Shown piece after piece: positions 47,913 through 60,191 of a stretch of DNA of 64,000 nucleotides. The position numbers and the translations under genes were made by a program. The first letter of the stretch is position 1. The number at the start of each line of letters is the position of its first letter. The notes below the pieces were generated by a model that worked only from the letters and a program-made list of their open reading frames with translations, was not told the DNA's origin and searched no databases. The DNA comes from Hordeum vulgare subsp. vulgare. Taxonomy: Eukaryota > Streptophyta > Magnoliopsida > Poales > Poaceae. The DNA lies in contig NC_058522.1 of NCBI RefSeq assembly GCF_904849725.1, forward strand, positions 234,397,084 to 234,461,083, in the 5' to 3' direction.

Positions 47913-48955
47913 TCCTCATAAGGAGTTACCTCATTATATTTTGTAGGAACCTTATTCAGGACATGCCATGCAGTCAATATAGCCTCCCCCCACCATGCCT
48001 TGGATAAACCCGATGTATCAAACATGGCGTTAACCAAATCAGTTAGAGTACGGTTTTTCCGTTCGGCGGCCCCGTTTAACCAGGGTGAATAGGGAGGCGT
48101 CCTCTCATGAATAATGTCATGTTCCGCACAAAAACAATCAAACTCGTTTGAGAAGTACTCTCCACCACGATTAGACTGGACTCGTTTAATTTTCTTTTCA
48201 AGTTGATTCTCAACTTCTGCCTTATAGATTTTAAAGTAGTGTAGAGCGTCATCTTTTGTATTTAACAGATACACATAGCAATATCTAGTGGAATCATCTA
48301 TCAATGTCATGAAATATTTATATCCACCTTTAGTCAACACACCATTCATCTCACAAAGATCAGAATGTATGAGTTCTAATGGCGCCAAGTGTCTGTCCTC
48401 TGCAGCCTTGTGAGGCTTGAGAGGTTGCTTTGCTTGCACACACGAATGGCACTTAGAACCTTTGGCTAAAGTAAAACTTTGGATTAAATTTAGTTTTGCT
48501 AGCCGCGACATAACACCGAAACTTACTTGACAAAGACGTGAATGCCAAACTTCAGATTCATTAACACTCGAATGAATATTGTTCACAACTTTATTACAAA
48601 AATCTGCAAGGGAAAGGCGGAACAGACCTCTGCATTCATAACCTTTTCCAACAAAAAGTCCATATTTCGTAACAACTACTTTATTAGACTCGAAGACCAA
48701 CTTAAACCCCTCTCTACATAGAAGAGAGCCACTAACGAGATTCTTCTTGATGGCGGGGGCATGGTCCACGTTCTTCAGCTGCACGATCCTTCCCGAAGCA
48801 AACTTTAGATCGACCGTGCCAACACCAAGAACAGAAGCACTCGCGCCATTCCCCATCAATGCGGACCCTCGACCTGTGACCTGGTAAGAAGAGAACAATG
48901 ATATGTCAGCACACACATGATTATTTGCACCTGTGTCTATCCACCAATCGGTAGG
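47858..48955 (-). pseudogene. Copia protease end and integrase
   Basis: Opens with the protease active-site motif WWIDTGANNHVCAD at the right edge. GAG-pre-integrase zinc motif (WHSRLCQVS... KCHSC), then integrase with Asp in HSDLCEMNG, and Glu in NGAAERKNRT. The second catalytic position reads SNRGGEY with Asn at the usual Asp, which would inactivate strand transfer. A frame change near 47,880-47,910 separates it from the next part. Confidence 0.88.
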
Positions 48956-50042
48956 TGATGACCCACAAGTATAGGGGATCTATCGTAGTCCTTTCGATAA
49001 GTAAGACTGTCGAACCCAACGAGGAGCATAAGGATCTACCAAGTGGTTTTCAGCAAGGTAATATCTACAGGCACTGAAATTATCGGTAACAAGTAGTTGT
49101 GTGGTGAGATGATTCGTAGCAAGTCGCAAGTAACAAAAGTAACAACGGTGCAGCAAAGTGGCCCAATCCCTTTTGTAGCAAGGGACAAGCCTGGACAAAC
49201 TCTTATAGGAGGAAAAACGCTCCCAAGGACACACGGGAATTTCTATCATGCTAGTTTTCATCATGTTCATATGATTCGCGTTCGTTACTTTGATAGTTTG
49301 ATATGTGGGTGGATCGGCGCTTGGGTACTGCCCTTACTTGGACAAGCATCCCACTTATGATTAACCCCTCTCGCAAGCATTCACAACTACGAAAGAAGAA
49401 TTAAGACAAAGTCTAACAATAGCATTAAACTAGTGGATCAAAATCAGCCCCTTACAAAGCAACGCATAAACTAGGGTTTAAGCTTCTGTCACTCTAGCAA
49501 CCCATCATCTACTTACTACTTCCCAATGCCTTCCTCTAGGCCCAAATAATGGTGAAGTGTTATGTAGTCGACGTTCACATAACACCACTAGAGGAAAAAC
49601 AACATACAACACATCAAAATATCGAACGAATACCAAATTCACATGACTAGTTATAGCATGACTTATCCCATGTCCTCGGGAACAAAAGTAACTACTCACA
49701 AAGCATAATCATATTCATGACCAGAGAGGTAATGAGTAGCATCAAGGATCTGAACATAAACTCTTCCACCAAGTAATCCAACTAGCATCAACTACGAAGA
49801 GTAATTAACACTACTAGCAACCTTACAAGTACCAATCGGAGTCGCGAGACGGAGATTGGTTACAAGTGATGAACTAGGGTTTGGAGATGATATGGTGCTG
49901 ATGAAGATGTTGATGGTGACGAGTCCCCTCCGATGAGAGGAGTGTTGGTGATGACGATGGCAACGATTTCCCCTTCCGGGAGGGAAGTTTCCCCGATAGG
50001 ATTGTTCTGCCAGAGCTCTAGATTGGTTCTGCTCAAGTTCCG
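48956..50042 (-). repeat. Athila-type LTR, 3' part, inserted in Copia pol and cut by element E
   Basis: Plus text TGATGACCCACAAGTATAGG onward matches the A2 LTR at 5888-7030 in order and motifs. No primer site lies at its left, so it is a 3' LTR or a solo LTR. The rest would be right of E, outside the window. Confidence 0.82.
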
Positions 50043-50162
50043 TGTCACGCCCAAGATGCGACCCTATCCTCAATTTGGCACGAGGGCCTCGTCAGGGATA
50101 GAAGCGCATCTCGTCGTGTCGCAAGAATGGATATCGTTACAAGTACATGTACTGAAAAGAAG

Positions 50163-50179
50163 ATATATATATATATATA
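50163..50179 (+). repeat. AT microsatellite, left LTR of element E
   Basis: About eight AT units; 31 nt long at the equivalent place in the right LTR. Confidence 0.9.
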
Positions 50180-52779
50180 GAATTGGCTTACAATCGCCAC
50201 AAGCTACATCAAATTCACATCAGTACAAGACATCAACATCATGAAGAAGATCAGGGGCTGACTACGGACGAAAACAAACGAGAAAAGAAGAACGACGTCC
50301 ATCCTAGCTATCCTAGGCTGCCGGCCCGGAACCCATCCTAGATCGATGAAGAAGAAGAAGAAGAAGCAACTCCAAATGAACAATCAACGCGCTCGCGTCA
50401 AGTAACCTTTACTTGTACTTGCAACTGGTGTTGTAGTAATCTGTGAGCCACAGGGGACTCAGCAATCTCATTTCCAAAGGTATCAAGACTAGCAAAGCTT
50501 AATGGGTGAGGCATGGTTAAGTGATGAGGTTGCAGCAGCAGCTAAGCATATATTTGGTGGCTAAACTTACGAGTACAAGAAATAAGAGGGGGAAGATCTA
50601 CGCATAGCAGAAGTGAACTACGGTTGATCAAACAAATGATTCTGAACACCTACCTATGTCAGACATAACCCCACCGTGTCCTCTATCGAAGAAGGAACTC
50701 ACAAAAGAGACAGTCACGGTTACGCACACAGTTGGCATATTTTAATTAAGCTAACTTCAAGTTGTCTAGAACCAGTGTTAAACAAAGCTTCCACGTTGCC
50801 ACATGACCGCGGGCACGACTTTTCGAAAAGATTTAACCCTGCAGGGGTGCTCCAACTAGTCCATCACAAATTACCACAAGCCGCATAGAAATCCTCACTC
50901 ACGAAGCTCGCGATCTCGTCGGATTCCCTAGTGGAAAACCTCAACTCTGAGATTACCCAAAGCATCACCGGAATCCTGATGCACAAGATATCTCGTCAAA
51001 GGTAAAACTAATCCAGCAAAGCCGCCTGATGTGTCGATGATCCCGATGGGATCCGCGTATCTCGTTCTCACGACATGACGGATGGAAAATCCTACAGGTA
51101 CCAAACCTCGAGCTGCCCCGTGGTGGCCCCGCAGTCTGTCCATTTTGGACCAACACTCATGAGGAGCACTGGATCGGGGGTTGATTAAATTTCCTCGGGT
51201 TAATGACTACCTATGCAGTTCATTAGTTATTAGGAAAATGTAGTACCAAAGTTGGGCCTTGCCAGACCAGCTTTAATCTAAAACGAATTATCAAGGGGGT
51301 CCCCATAACAACCCCGGTCGTGTTAGGAGCGCTCATTTATGGAACATAACACCGGTGGCCGAAACTAGGGGGGCAAAGGTGGAACAAAACACGAGGCTAG
51401 AAAGCCCGAGCCTTCCACCTTTTACCAAGTATATAGGTGCATTAAATTTAAATAGCATTAATATGGTGATATAACAAGGAACCGATGTTATCACATGGAA
51501 ACAACTACACCTGCAACTAGCAACGCTAACACAGGGTTAAGCAAGCAGTAACATAGCCAATCAGTGGTTTGCTAGGTTGAACAGGTTCAAGGTTATCATG
51601 GCATTGTTGAGAGGCTGAAATTTAACACGTGGTAGGCAACGAGACATAAACGGTAGAAACGGTAAAACTAGCATGGCAATGATAGTAATGATATCTGGGG
51701 GAATGGTCATCTTGCCTGAGATCCCGCTCAAAAGAGGAACAACTCCATGAAGTCGGCGAACCAACGTAGTCGAACGGGTCCTCACATTCCGACACGCTTG
51801 CGGAACTCTATCGAGACGGAGCAAACCGGAAACAAACATCAACACAGATATTCACCACGACAAAAGCAAGACATGATGCATACCCTAATATGATGGATGA
51901 TCAGTTCAATGATGCAAGGCATGGCGTGGCAATGCACCTCACACAAACACTACACATTAAGTGAAGCTCGATATGCAACGAGTTGCACATCGACAAAACC
52001 CCACATTTAATTATTTAGTTCACTCCCGTTAATTACTCTGCAGTATTAAAATGTAGTTAACATGTCAAGGGTGAAGCGGGGATCCTACATGTCATCCTAG
52101 TCGGTTAACACGCGGAGCATAGATCGGAGCTACGTCAGAAGAAACATGCAACACAAGATATCATGCCATGAATGGGTCATGCATGCAAGTTACAACAACA
52201 CAGGCAAGAAGAGAAAGAAACATGAGTCGCCACGGCGAGCGAAAGGGATCCACGGTGGCAAGTCGGAAACGAAGCCACGGCAACGCTCCTATCCCGATAA
52301 CTCGAAGAGGTATCGGTGCCAATGAATTAGAGGCGTGTGCGGGACAAACCAAATAAAGATGGGGTGATCCCGTTTATCGGGTTCCCATGTGTCGAGGGCA
52401 CGATGAAAAAGGAAGACAACGTGCAACGGGCAAACATATGGCGCAAACATACGATACATCTCATACATCATAAGCATTCGGTACACGACAATGTCCCATC
52501 GGTATATCTTCTAAGCGTGCATATCGGAACGGTTCGGTTCGGTAAAGGAGAACAAGGATCGTCGTGGAAGTAGTTGTACACGATCTCGTCGATGGTAGTC
52601 GTACTCTTGGCATCAGTTCACGGGTCATCGGCGTCGGTAGTCGAACACGTTTCCGAAGATGTCCGGGTTCATCGAGGACGTCGTGGTACTCGTCTCGAAG
52701 GGGAAGTAGTCGTACATGGCGATCTTGTCGGTTCCATGAAGGAGGGGATGGTGCACGCGGTCTTCGGCGACGGCAACCC

Positions 52780-53350
52780 GTGACAGCAGCAACAGCTAAT
52801 AGCATGCGTCAGCACAAGCAACTAGCTTCGGCAAACGGCAGCAACACGGCTAGCGCTAGCAGGCAAACAGCACGCGATAGCTAGCAGCATCAGGCAAATA
52901 TCAAGCAGCAGCCGGCATCGCTAGCATCTATCTGGCGACAGCAAGCAACAAGCAACGGCACACAAGCACAGGGGCGGCAGCAGCAGCAACTCGGCAACAG
53001 GGACAGGCAAACTCAACAGCAGCACGCTGGCAGCGGCCGACAGCAACACAAGCAGGCAACAGCTAGGCATCGCTAGCAGCTATCTAGCATGGCAATAGCA
53101 ACACACAGCAACTGGCAGGATCAGCTAGCAGCAACCTTCAGCAGCAGCGGCAGCTATAGCAAGCAGCAACACACAACAATCTGCAGCAGCAAGCAGCAAA
53201 ACGCAGCATCAAGCAACCAACTAACAACTACCTAGCTTACTACAGCAGCAGCCGGCAACAGCATTAGCATCAAGCAACAACATCGGCCATGGCAAGCAAT
53301 AGCAGCAGCTTCGCTGGCAGCAACACAAGCAGCAACAGCTGTAGGCGGCG
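52780..53350 (+). repeat. AGCA/CAG-rich tract in left LTR of element E
   Basis: Dense irregular CAGCAA, AGCAGC and GGCAAC units over about 570 bp; same tract at 62,400-62,960. Not a true tandem repeat. Confidence 0.75.
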
Positions 53351-54603
53351 ACCGGGACGAGGGTGGCGGGGACGGCGAGCTCGGCAAGCTCCTGACGCAC
53401 GGAGGCGAGCACGACGACGGGGAGCCTTCGGCGAGAGGAGACGGTCGGCGGGGCTTGGCAGCCAAGGCGGGTGCGGCGACGGGAGGCGAGCTACGGTGGC
53501 TCGGGGCTGGAGACCGGGACGGGGTAGGGAGGCGAGGTCGCGGCCATGGCAGGGCGGCGCCAGCGGAGGCCTAGGGGGGTAGTTGGCGGCGAGCACGGCC
53601 TCCCTGGTGGCTCGGACGTAGCAGGTAGCAGGGTAGTTGCGGTGGGGCGGTGCGAGCACGGTGAGTGGTGCACCGGCGACGGGAGGCCAAGGGCGGCGCG
53701 AGGAGTCGACAATGGCAGGGCGGCGCAGGGCAGAGCACGGCAGGCGCGGGGTGGAGCAGCTCGGGTAGGGGAGTTGCTACCTGGCTTGAGCAACGAGGAG
53801 GAGGTCGGGGCCCAGGAGGACTTGGTAGCGGCGACGGGAACGAGCGGCGGGCACGCGCAGGGAGATGAGGGTGAGGTAGAGCTGAGAGGCGAGCCATGGG
53901 GCGCAGCGACCAGGGGAGGAGAGGGGGAATTGGGAGGATGCTGGAGGACGACGGCACACAGGGGGGGCAGAGGGAATCGGGCACAGGGGCCCTAGCTCGC
54001 TAGGTTAGGGGACTTGGGCCGGCTGGAGGCCCAAGTGGCCGGCTGCACAGGCTAGGCTGGGCTCCTCCTCATCCCCTCCTTTGTTTTAAAAAAAATAGAA
54101 AACTCAAACAAAAGAAAAGGTTTAAACAAAAATAAAATAAAATGCTTTTGGGCTCCTTGAAAAACATACCCCAACTATAAAATAGATTGAGCATTTTTTT
54201 AACGAATAAAAATAAAACCTTTTTTTGAAGAATAAAACGGAACCCCTTTTATAAATAAAATGGGACTCTATTTTGAAATAAAACAAAAGATGAAATAAAG
54301 GAAAACCAGAGGGGTTGCCTCCACCTTTAATAAAATGATTTTTTAAAAGAAGACGAATTTTTTAAAGGGGTTAAAAACTGAATCTCTAACGCAGCCACAA
54401 AACATAATAAGAGAGGAGAGAAGGGAGTTACTATCGCACCAAAGACTCCGAGAGCACTTGGAGCACACACACTCAAAACACCACACGCAAGATGCCATGC
54501 ATGATGCCATGATGCGCAAGATGAATGCAACAAACAAAATAACCACATGACGGAAACGGAAATAAAGGGGAATCTTCTGGGGCGTCGGCATCGGGCTGTC
54601 ACA

Positions 54604-54641
54604 ACTCTCCTACACTACAATAGGATCTCGCCCCGAGATCC
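54604..54641 (-). other. Pre-PPT hairpin and polypurine tract of element E
   Basis: Minus strand GGATCTCGGGGCGAGATCC (54641-54623), perfect 8-bp stem with GGG loop, then 19 nt with GTAGTGTAGGAGAGT to the LTR. Near-identical to element D's. Confidence 0.88.
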
Positions 54642-57600
54642 AAGAATGGAAGGGGGAGATGATGAGAAAGAACAAGAGGTAAAAACTTGGTCGCTTCTTT
54701 GACAAACGAGTGACACCAACAATCCTTGAAAGTTGCAAAGAGATGAGGAATGAAATGAGAAAGAAGCAAGAATTCACGGAAAATTTCGGCAGCACTTCGG
54801 TAGGAAAATGGGACAAAAAAATCGATAAGAAGAGAGAATTAGACAATATACATAACAAACAACTAAACAGAACAAGGGAACACCATGATCTTGATAGAAC
54901 AAGATGATAGACCCAAAAGAGCAACATCACAATACCTCCGGAACAATAGAATAGGAACTAGCTCAAGCGGAAGAAGAGAATGTAGAAAAGAATGACAACT
55001 ATCATCACAATAGCATTGAAGAGCTTCCAGACAGAGAATTAACGTAGTAGTTGGAAAATCAACATCGAAGAACAAGATAGTAGTGGGCTTATGAAAATCA
55101 TCTCAACAATTATGAGGTGACAACCAACCACTAAAAGAAACAAGGATAGTTGAAAGCAAAGATATTGAAACTTCTTACACCAAGAGGATACCTTGAGAAC
55201 TTGGATAAATGATAATTACCATAATAGCAACATCCTTAGACAAGCTTTAGGTGAAGTCCAAACCAAGATAGCTCAATGAAGAATCATGGGTTGAAAAATG
55301 TCTCATGATCATAGAATTTGTGGGTTTAATTATCTCATTCTTGAAAGGAAATCTCTTCGAGGCTCCTACACTAACAAGAATGCTATAATACCACCTCAAA
55401 GGATAAGGAAGAACAAATGCACTTGGAAATGCAAGAGAAGAAAACTTGAGGTACTCCAACAAGAATCTTGAAGAACACTTGAGAATGAATTGAAACCTTG
55501 ATGAACCACCATGAAGGACCACCGTATACAAATGAATGATGCAAAGATATGAAGGTAGAAAGAATAAGATTATGACCTTACCAAGATTTAGATGAAGCCT
55601 CACAAAGAGATGCTTAATAGAACTTGGAACTTCGGAAAAGAAAGATAAGCACTTGAGAAAAGAATTGATATCATGAGCCCTCCGGAAGAAGAATTGAAAT
55701 CTCTTGGAAGAAGGAAGAACAAGAATAAGAATTATGTTATGCTCATCCTTCATCAAATTAATTGATGACAAGCAACGGATTTAGCATACAACTTATTCTT
55801 CTTGAAAGAATCTTGAAGAGACAGAGAGATAAGCACCACTTGAAGCATAATTGAAGGAAGCACCGGTAAGAAATCACAATTGAATGGGAACACCATGAAT
55901 TAATGGAGATACATGAGAATGAAGAGAACATAAGCCACCCGAGAGAAAACTTGAACAAGGCACCGGATAATCGAGAGACAAACGATGAGACAACAATTGA
56001 GAAGAATTAGAGAATGAAAGCTGAAAGCTGAGAACGAAGAAGTCTTCTGAAATGATGGCCTTCGGAGGATCGAGAAATAAAAACAACTCAGAAATGCACC
56101 GGATAGCAAGAAAGGGATACTCATGATTGGAACAAATAAGATAATGCCAGAAAGCTGAAATGATGAATCTGCAAGAGAATGAACCAAGATTCGAGAGAAA
56201 CACTCCTTCGGATTGCAAGCTGAGAATGATGACGAGAACACCACCAAGAATTAATGAGACACTCCAGAATAAAGAAGAATGAAATGTTGAACCAAAGAAT
56301 GAATTAATTCGAATAGAACTTGGAGAAGTGATATGACTGATGAGATACATAATTACGTCATAGTTGAAAAGAATTAGAGAGCACCGAAAAAAGAATACAA
56401 GAGTCATATAAGATCCTAGGAAAGAACCTGTGGGTTATGGGCCCACTCAAAGAAACCACCGTTAGAAAAGATTGATATTGCACAGGTACAAATGAAGACT
56501 AGATGAGATTAGAACCTCGAAATAATGAAAGATCTGAAAACAAGAAACTCAGAGATATCTTCAACGCCCCAGATAGGAAAGAGATGAATGAATAACAGGA
56601 TAGGCTGATAAGAATCTCCAACATGGGAAAGAATTAACAAGGATGAAAAGGATATGATGAACACAGACAACTGAATTAAATTCACCGGAAAAAGATAACC
56701 AGATTGAAGGAATGATGCACTAGAACTCCTGAGAATCTTCACAATGAATCACTGGGTAAGAGAGAAAGAACACATAGCGGAAGCACAATGAAAAGAAAAC
56801 TCTAGTATGAAAATTGAATCACTGAAGAAAAGGGTGGGAGGGCGGGGAAAACAAAGACAACTTGAGACAGATGAGGCAAACTCCGGAAAGAATTGAGAGA
56901 ATGATTTGCAAAAATTGGAGAGGATTGAATTCAGTTGCAGAGAAGCACACCGGTTGAATGGAATTAACATGACGACTCCGGTTGACAAGAATTGATAAGA
57001 CAATTGATTGAGCAAAAGAATTAGCATTCGCATAAAAAAATATGAGAACACCTCTTGGAAAGATCTGAAATCACCACTTGACATCGAAGCAACTCGAACT
57101 AGCATATTCAACAAAACAAAGGATGCGGCTTGCAAATTAGACAGGACAAACTCATGAGCAAGATTTCCGTTCGATACTTTCATGGACAGGATCGCACGGG
57201 CTCGATCCTTACAGTAGCCATCAAGTGCAAGGCAGTGCACCCGACATACGAAGCGTCCCTGAGTCGTAGCAAGCTACAAGGACTCATTAAGACACAACGT
57301 GAACCGTTGTAAGTCGACCGTCAACAAATGAATCCACTAGATGTCGAACCCCAACCTAACATGATGCATTTTTTGGAAGATTGTCCTATAAGTGACTACT
57401 TGAATTCCCACCTAAGAATTCCCGAAATATCTGGTCATGCAATCTGGTACACGGATACAAGGAGTAATAATCACACAACTCCTATACTAACCCGTCCAAT
57501 GTATCACATCCGTCAATAGACGACCAGAATCTCAGACCTTCATCTACTACAGACCCTCGTGATCACAACGATACAAAGTATGGCAGTACTCCCGAACAAT

Positions 57601-58002
57601 CTGCACCAGTACTGGGGACATCGGGGTTATCTCGCCACTACTAGTATTGAAGCAATAACGAACATCCTTCGTTCTGAGATACTAAGAAATCTGAATGATA
57701 ACGATGTGCTCGAGAATCCCCTGGAGCTCAACTCCCCGGAAGAATTCAGTCACACAGGAGGCACCAAGACAGAACTCCGTCACATCGGCATCATATAGAT
57801 TCCAAAGATACCCGCGTGATCCTAAAAAAATTGAGTGAGAAGAGGAGTAGAATTAAAATATTACGTCAAGATTCCTCACCAGAGCATAGAAGAGGAGAAA
57901 AAAGAATCCTACTCTCCGATATATAACTAGACTCAAAGTACTTTTTCACTAGACTCAGCTCGGCCAAGTTCAATCAATCAAGGGGGCTCCTAGGTCGGTA
58001 CT
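54642..58002 (-). other. Internal region of element E, no recognisable protein
   Basis: The plus strand is strongly purine-rich (GAAGAA, TTGAAA, AGAATGA) from about 54,640 to 57,120, so minus-strand frames are Phe/Ser/Leu-rich and do not look like a real protein. From 57,130 to 57,800 composition is more balanced, but I recognise no domain on either strand. Confidence 0.65.
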
Positions 58003-58014
58003 GCTCTGATACCA
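58003..58014 (-). other. Primer-binding site of element E (tRNA-Met)
   Basis: Minus TGGTATCAGAGC, 3 nt from the LTR end. Confidence 0.93.
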
Positions 58015-58134
58015 ACTTGTCATGCCCAAGATACAACCCTATCCTCAATTTGGCACGAGGGCCTCGTTAGGGTAGAAGTGCATCTCGTCGTGTCGCAAGA
58101 ATGGATACTGTTACAAGTACATGTACTGAAAAGA

Positions 58135-58136
<2 letters not shown>

Positions 58137-58167
<31 letters not shown>
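58137..58167 (+). repeat. AT microsatellite, right LTR of element E
   Basis: About fifteen AT units, expanded relative to 50163-50179. Confidence 0.9.
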
Positions 58168-58171
<4 letters not shown>

Positions 58172-58541
58172 TGGCTTACACTCGCCACAAGCTACACCAG
58201 AGTCACAACAGTACAATACATCAACATCATGAAGAAGAGCAGGGTCCGACAACGGACGAAAACAAACGAGAAAAGAATAACAACGTCCATCCTTGCTATC
58301 CCAGGTTGCCGGCCTGGAACCCGTCCTAGATCGATGAAGAAGAAGAAGAAGCAACTCCAAATGAACAATCAACGCGCTCGCGTCAAGTAACCTTTACCTG
58401 TACATGCAACTCGTGTTGTAGTAATCTGTGAGCCACAGGGGACTCAGCAATCTCATTTCCAAAGGTATCAAGACTAGCAAAGCTTAATGGGTGAGGCATG
58501 GTTAAGTGGTGAGGTTGCAGCAAGGGCTAAGCATATATTTG

Positions 58542-58546
58542 GTGGC
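58542..58546. repeat. Target-site duplication of the solo LTR, left copy
   Basis: GTGGC, repeated at 60187-60191. Confidence 0.93.
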
Positions 58547-60186
58547 TGCTACTGCAACAAAAGACCTTCCAACGGTGCCAGAAACACGTGCTGACGGGAG
58601 ACGTCTTGATTCTCCTCAGCAACGGCACCAGGAATCCTTCTGCTACGGCTACACCTTTAGGGAATTCCTAGGCAAATATGCAAAGGATTTCCCCGCGGCC
58701 TTGGAGCCTTGCGTTGGTGTTCCCTCGAAGCGGAAAGGGTGATGTAGCGCAGCGGTGGTAAGTATTTCCCTCAGTTTTGAGAACCAAGGTATCGATCCAG
58801 TGAAGGAGTATCACAAGTGCCTGCACAAACACAAAAAGCTTGCTCCCAACGCTATGAAGGGGTTGTCAATCCCTTGTAGATTGTTTGTCAAGTGAGAACT
58901 AAAAGCAACAAAGTAACAAAGCGAAGTAAAAGCAAAGTGGAAACGATAGGTGTGAATAGACCCGGGGTCGTAGTGTTTACTAGTGGCTTCTCTCATGAAA
59001 GCAAGTAGACGGCGGGTGAACAAATTACTATTGAGCAACTGATAGAACCGCGCAAAGTCGTGACGTCATCTATGGCAATGATTATATCTATAGGCATCAC
59101 GTCCAAAACAAGTAGACCGATACTTTCTACATCTACTACTATTACTCCACACGTCGACCGCTATCCAGCATGCATCTAGTGTATTAAGTCCAAAAGAACA
59201 AAGTAACGCCTTAAGCAAGATGACATGATGTAGATGGACAATCTCATATCTACGACAAAGCCCACCTTGTTACCCTTGATGGCAACTACACGATGTGTGC
59301 CTTGCTGCCCCTACTGTCACTGGGAAAGGTCACCACACGGTAAGAACCCAAAACCAAGCACTTCTCCCATTGCAAGAATCATAGATCTAGTTGGCCAAAC
59401 AAAACCTAAGACTCGGAGAGACTTACAAGGATATAAAATCATGCATATAAGAAATCAGCAAAGACTCAAATATATATCATAGATAATCTAATCACAAATC
59501 CACAATTCATCGGATCTCTACAAACACACCGCCAAAGAGGATTACATCGGATAGATCTCCATGAAGATCATGGAGAACTTTGTATTGAAGATCCAAGAGA
59601 GAGAAGAAGCCATCTAGCTACTAACTACGGACCCGTAGGTCTGAAGTGAACTACTCACGAGTCATTGGAGGGGCGATGATGTTGATGTAGAAGCCCTCCA
59701 ACTCCAAAGTCCCCTGCGGCAGGGCACCGGGAAGGGTCTCCACATGAGATCTCACGGAAACGGAAGCTTGCGGCGGCGGAAAAGTGTTTTCGTGGATTCC
59801 CTAATTTTTTTGTATTTTAGGGAATATATATGCGAAGGAGCTAGGTCAGGGGGGCGCCAGGCAGGCCACAAGCCTGCTAGCCGCCGCCCCCCTGGTGGTG
59901 ACTAGGGGGCTTGTGGGCCCCCTGTAGCTCTCCTGGCTTGGCCCTCAAGCCCCGTGATCTTCTTCCATTCGGGAAAGATTTATTTCGGGGATTTTATTCC
60001 GTTTGGACTCCGTTCCAAAATTAGATCTGAAAAGAGCCAAAAACACAGAAAAAACAGGAACTCGCACTTGGCACTGAATTAATAAGTTAGTCCCAAAAAA
60101 GATATAAAAGGTACATAAAACATCCAAAGATGACAAGATAACAACATTAAACCATCAAAAATTATAGATACATTTGAGAAGTATCA
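58547..60186 (-). mobile_element. Solo Athila-type LTR in element E
   Basis: Minus strand TGATACTTCTCAAATG (60186) to GTAGCA (58547), 1640 bp, flanked by GTGGC on both sides. No internal sequence follows, so it formed by LTR-LTR recombination. TATATAT at 59824-59830 (minus). Its 3' end holds two primer-site-like copies (58613-58630 and about 58567-58580). Confidence 0.93.
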
Positions 60187-60191
60187 GTGGC
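60187..60191. repeat. Target-site duplication of the solo LTR, right copy
   Basis: GTGGC, matching 58542-58546. Confidence 0.93.

Larger units (their letters stand above)
45951..48955 (-). mobile_element. Copia retrotransposon pol fragment (Angela/BARE-like)
   Basis: Minus-strand protease, integrase, RT and RNase H in Copia order. Left end is cut by element D's insertion, right end by an Athila-type LTR inside the protease motif. Gag and both LTRs are outside the window or lost. Similar to Triticeae Angela/BARE1 polyproteins. Confidence 0.9.
50043..54603 (-). repeat. 3' LTR of element E
   Basis: Minus TGTGACAGCCCGATGCC (54603) to GGGCGTGACA (50043). Contains an AT run (50163-50179), an AGCA/CAG-rich tract (52,780-53,350), and GC-rich segments with spurious open frames. 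Confidence 0.9.

Noticed and set aside
52780..53350. Possible CRISPR-like or satellite array of CAG/AGCA units
   Set aside because: Units are irregular without spacer-repeat structure, and the tract is part of a transposon LTR in a plant genome.
55247..57240. Several minus-strand frames of 60-177 codons in element E
   Set aside because: Produced by purine skew; Phe/Ser/Leu-rich, mutually overlapping, no recognisable domains.
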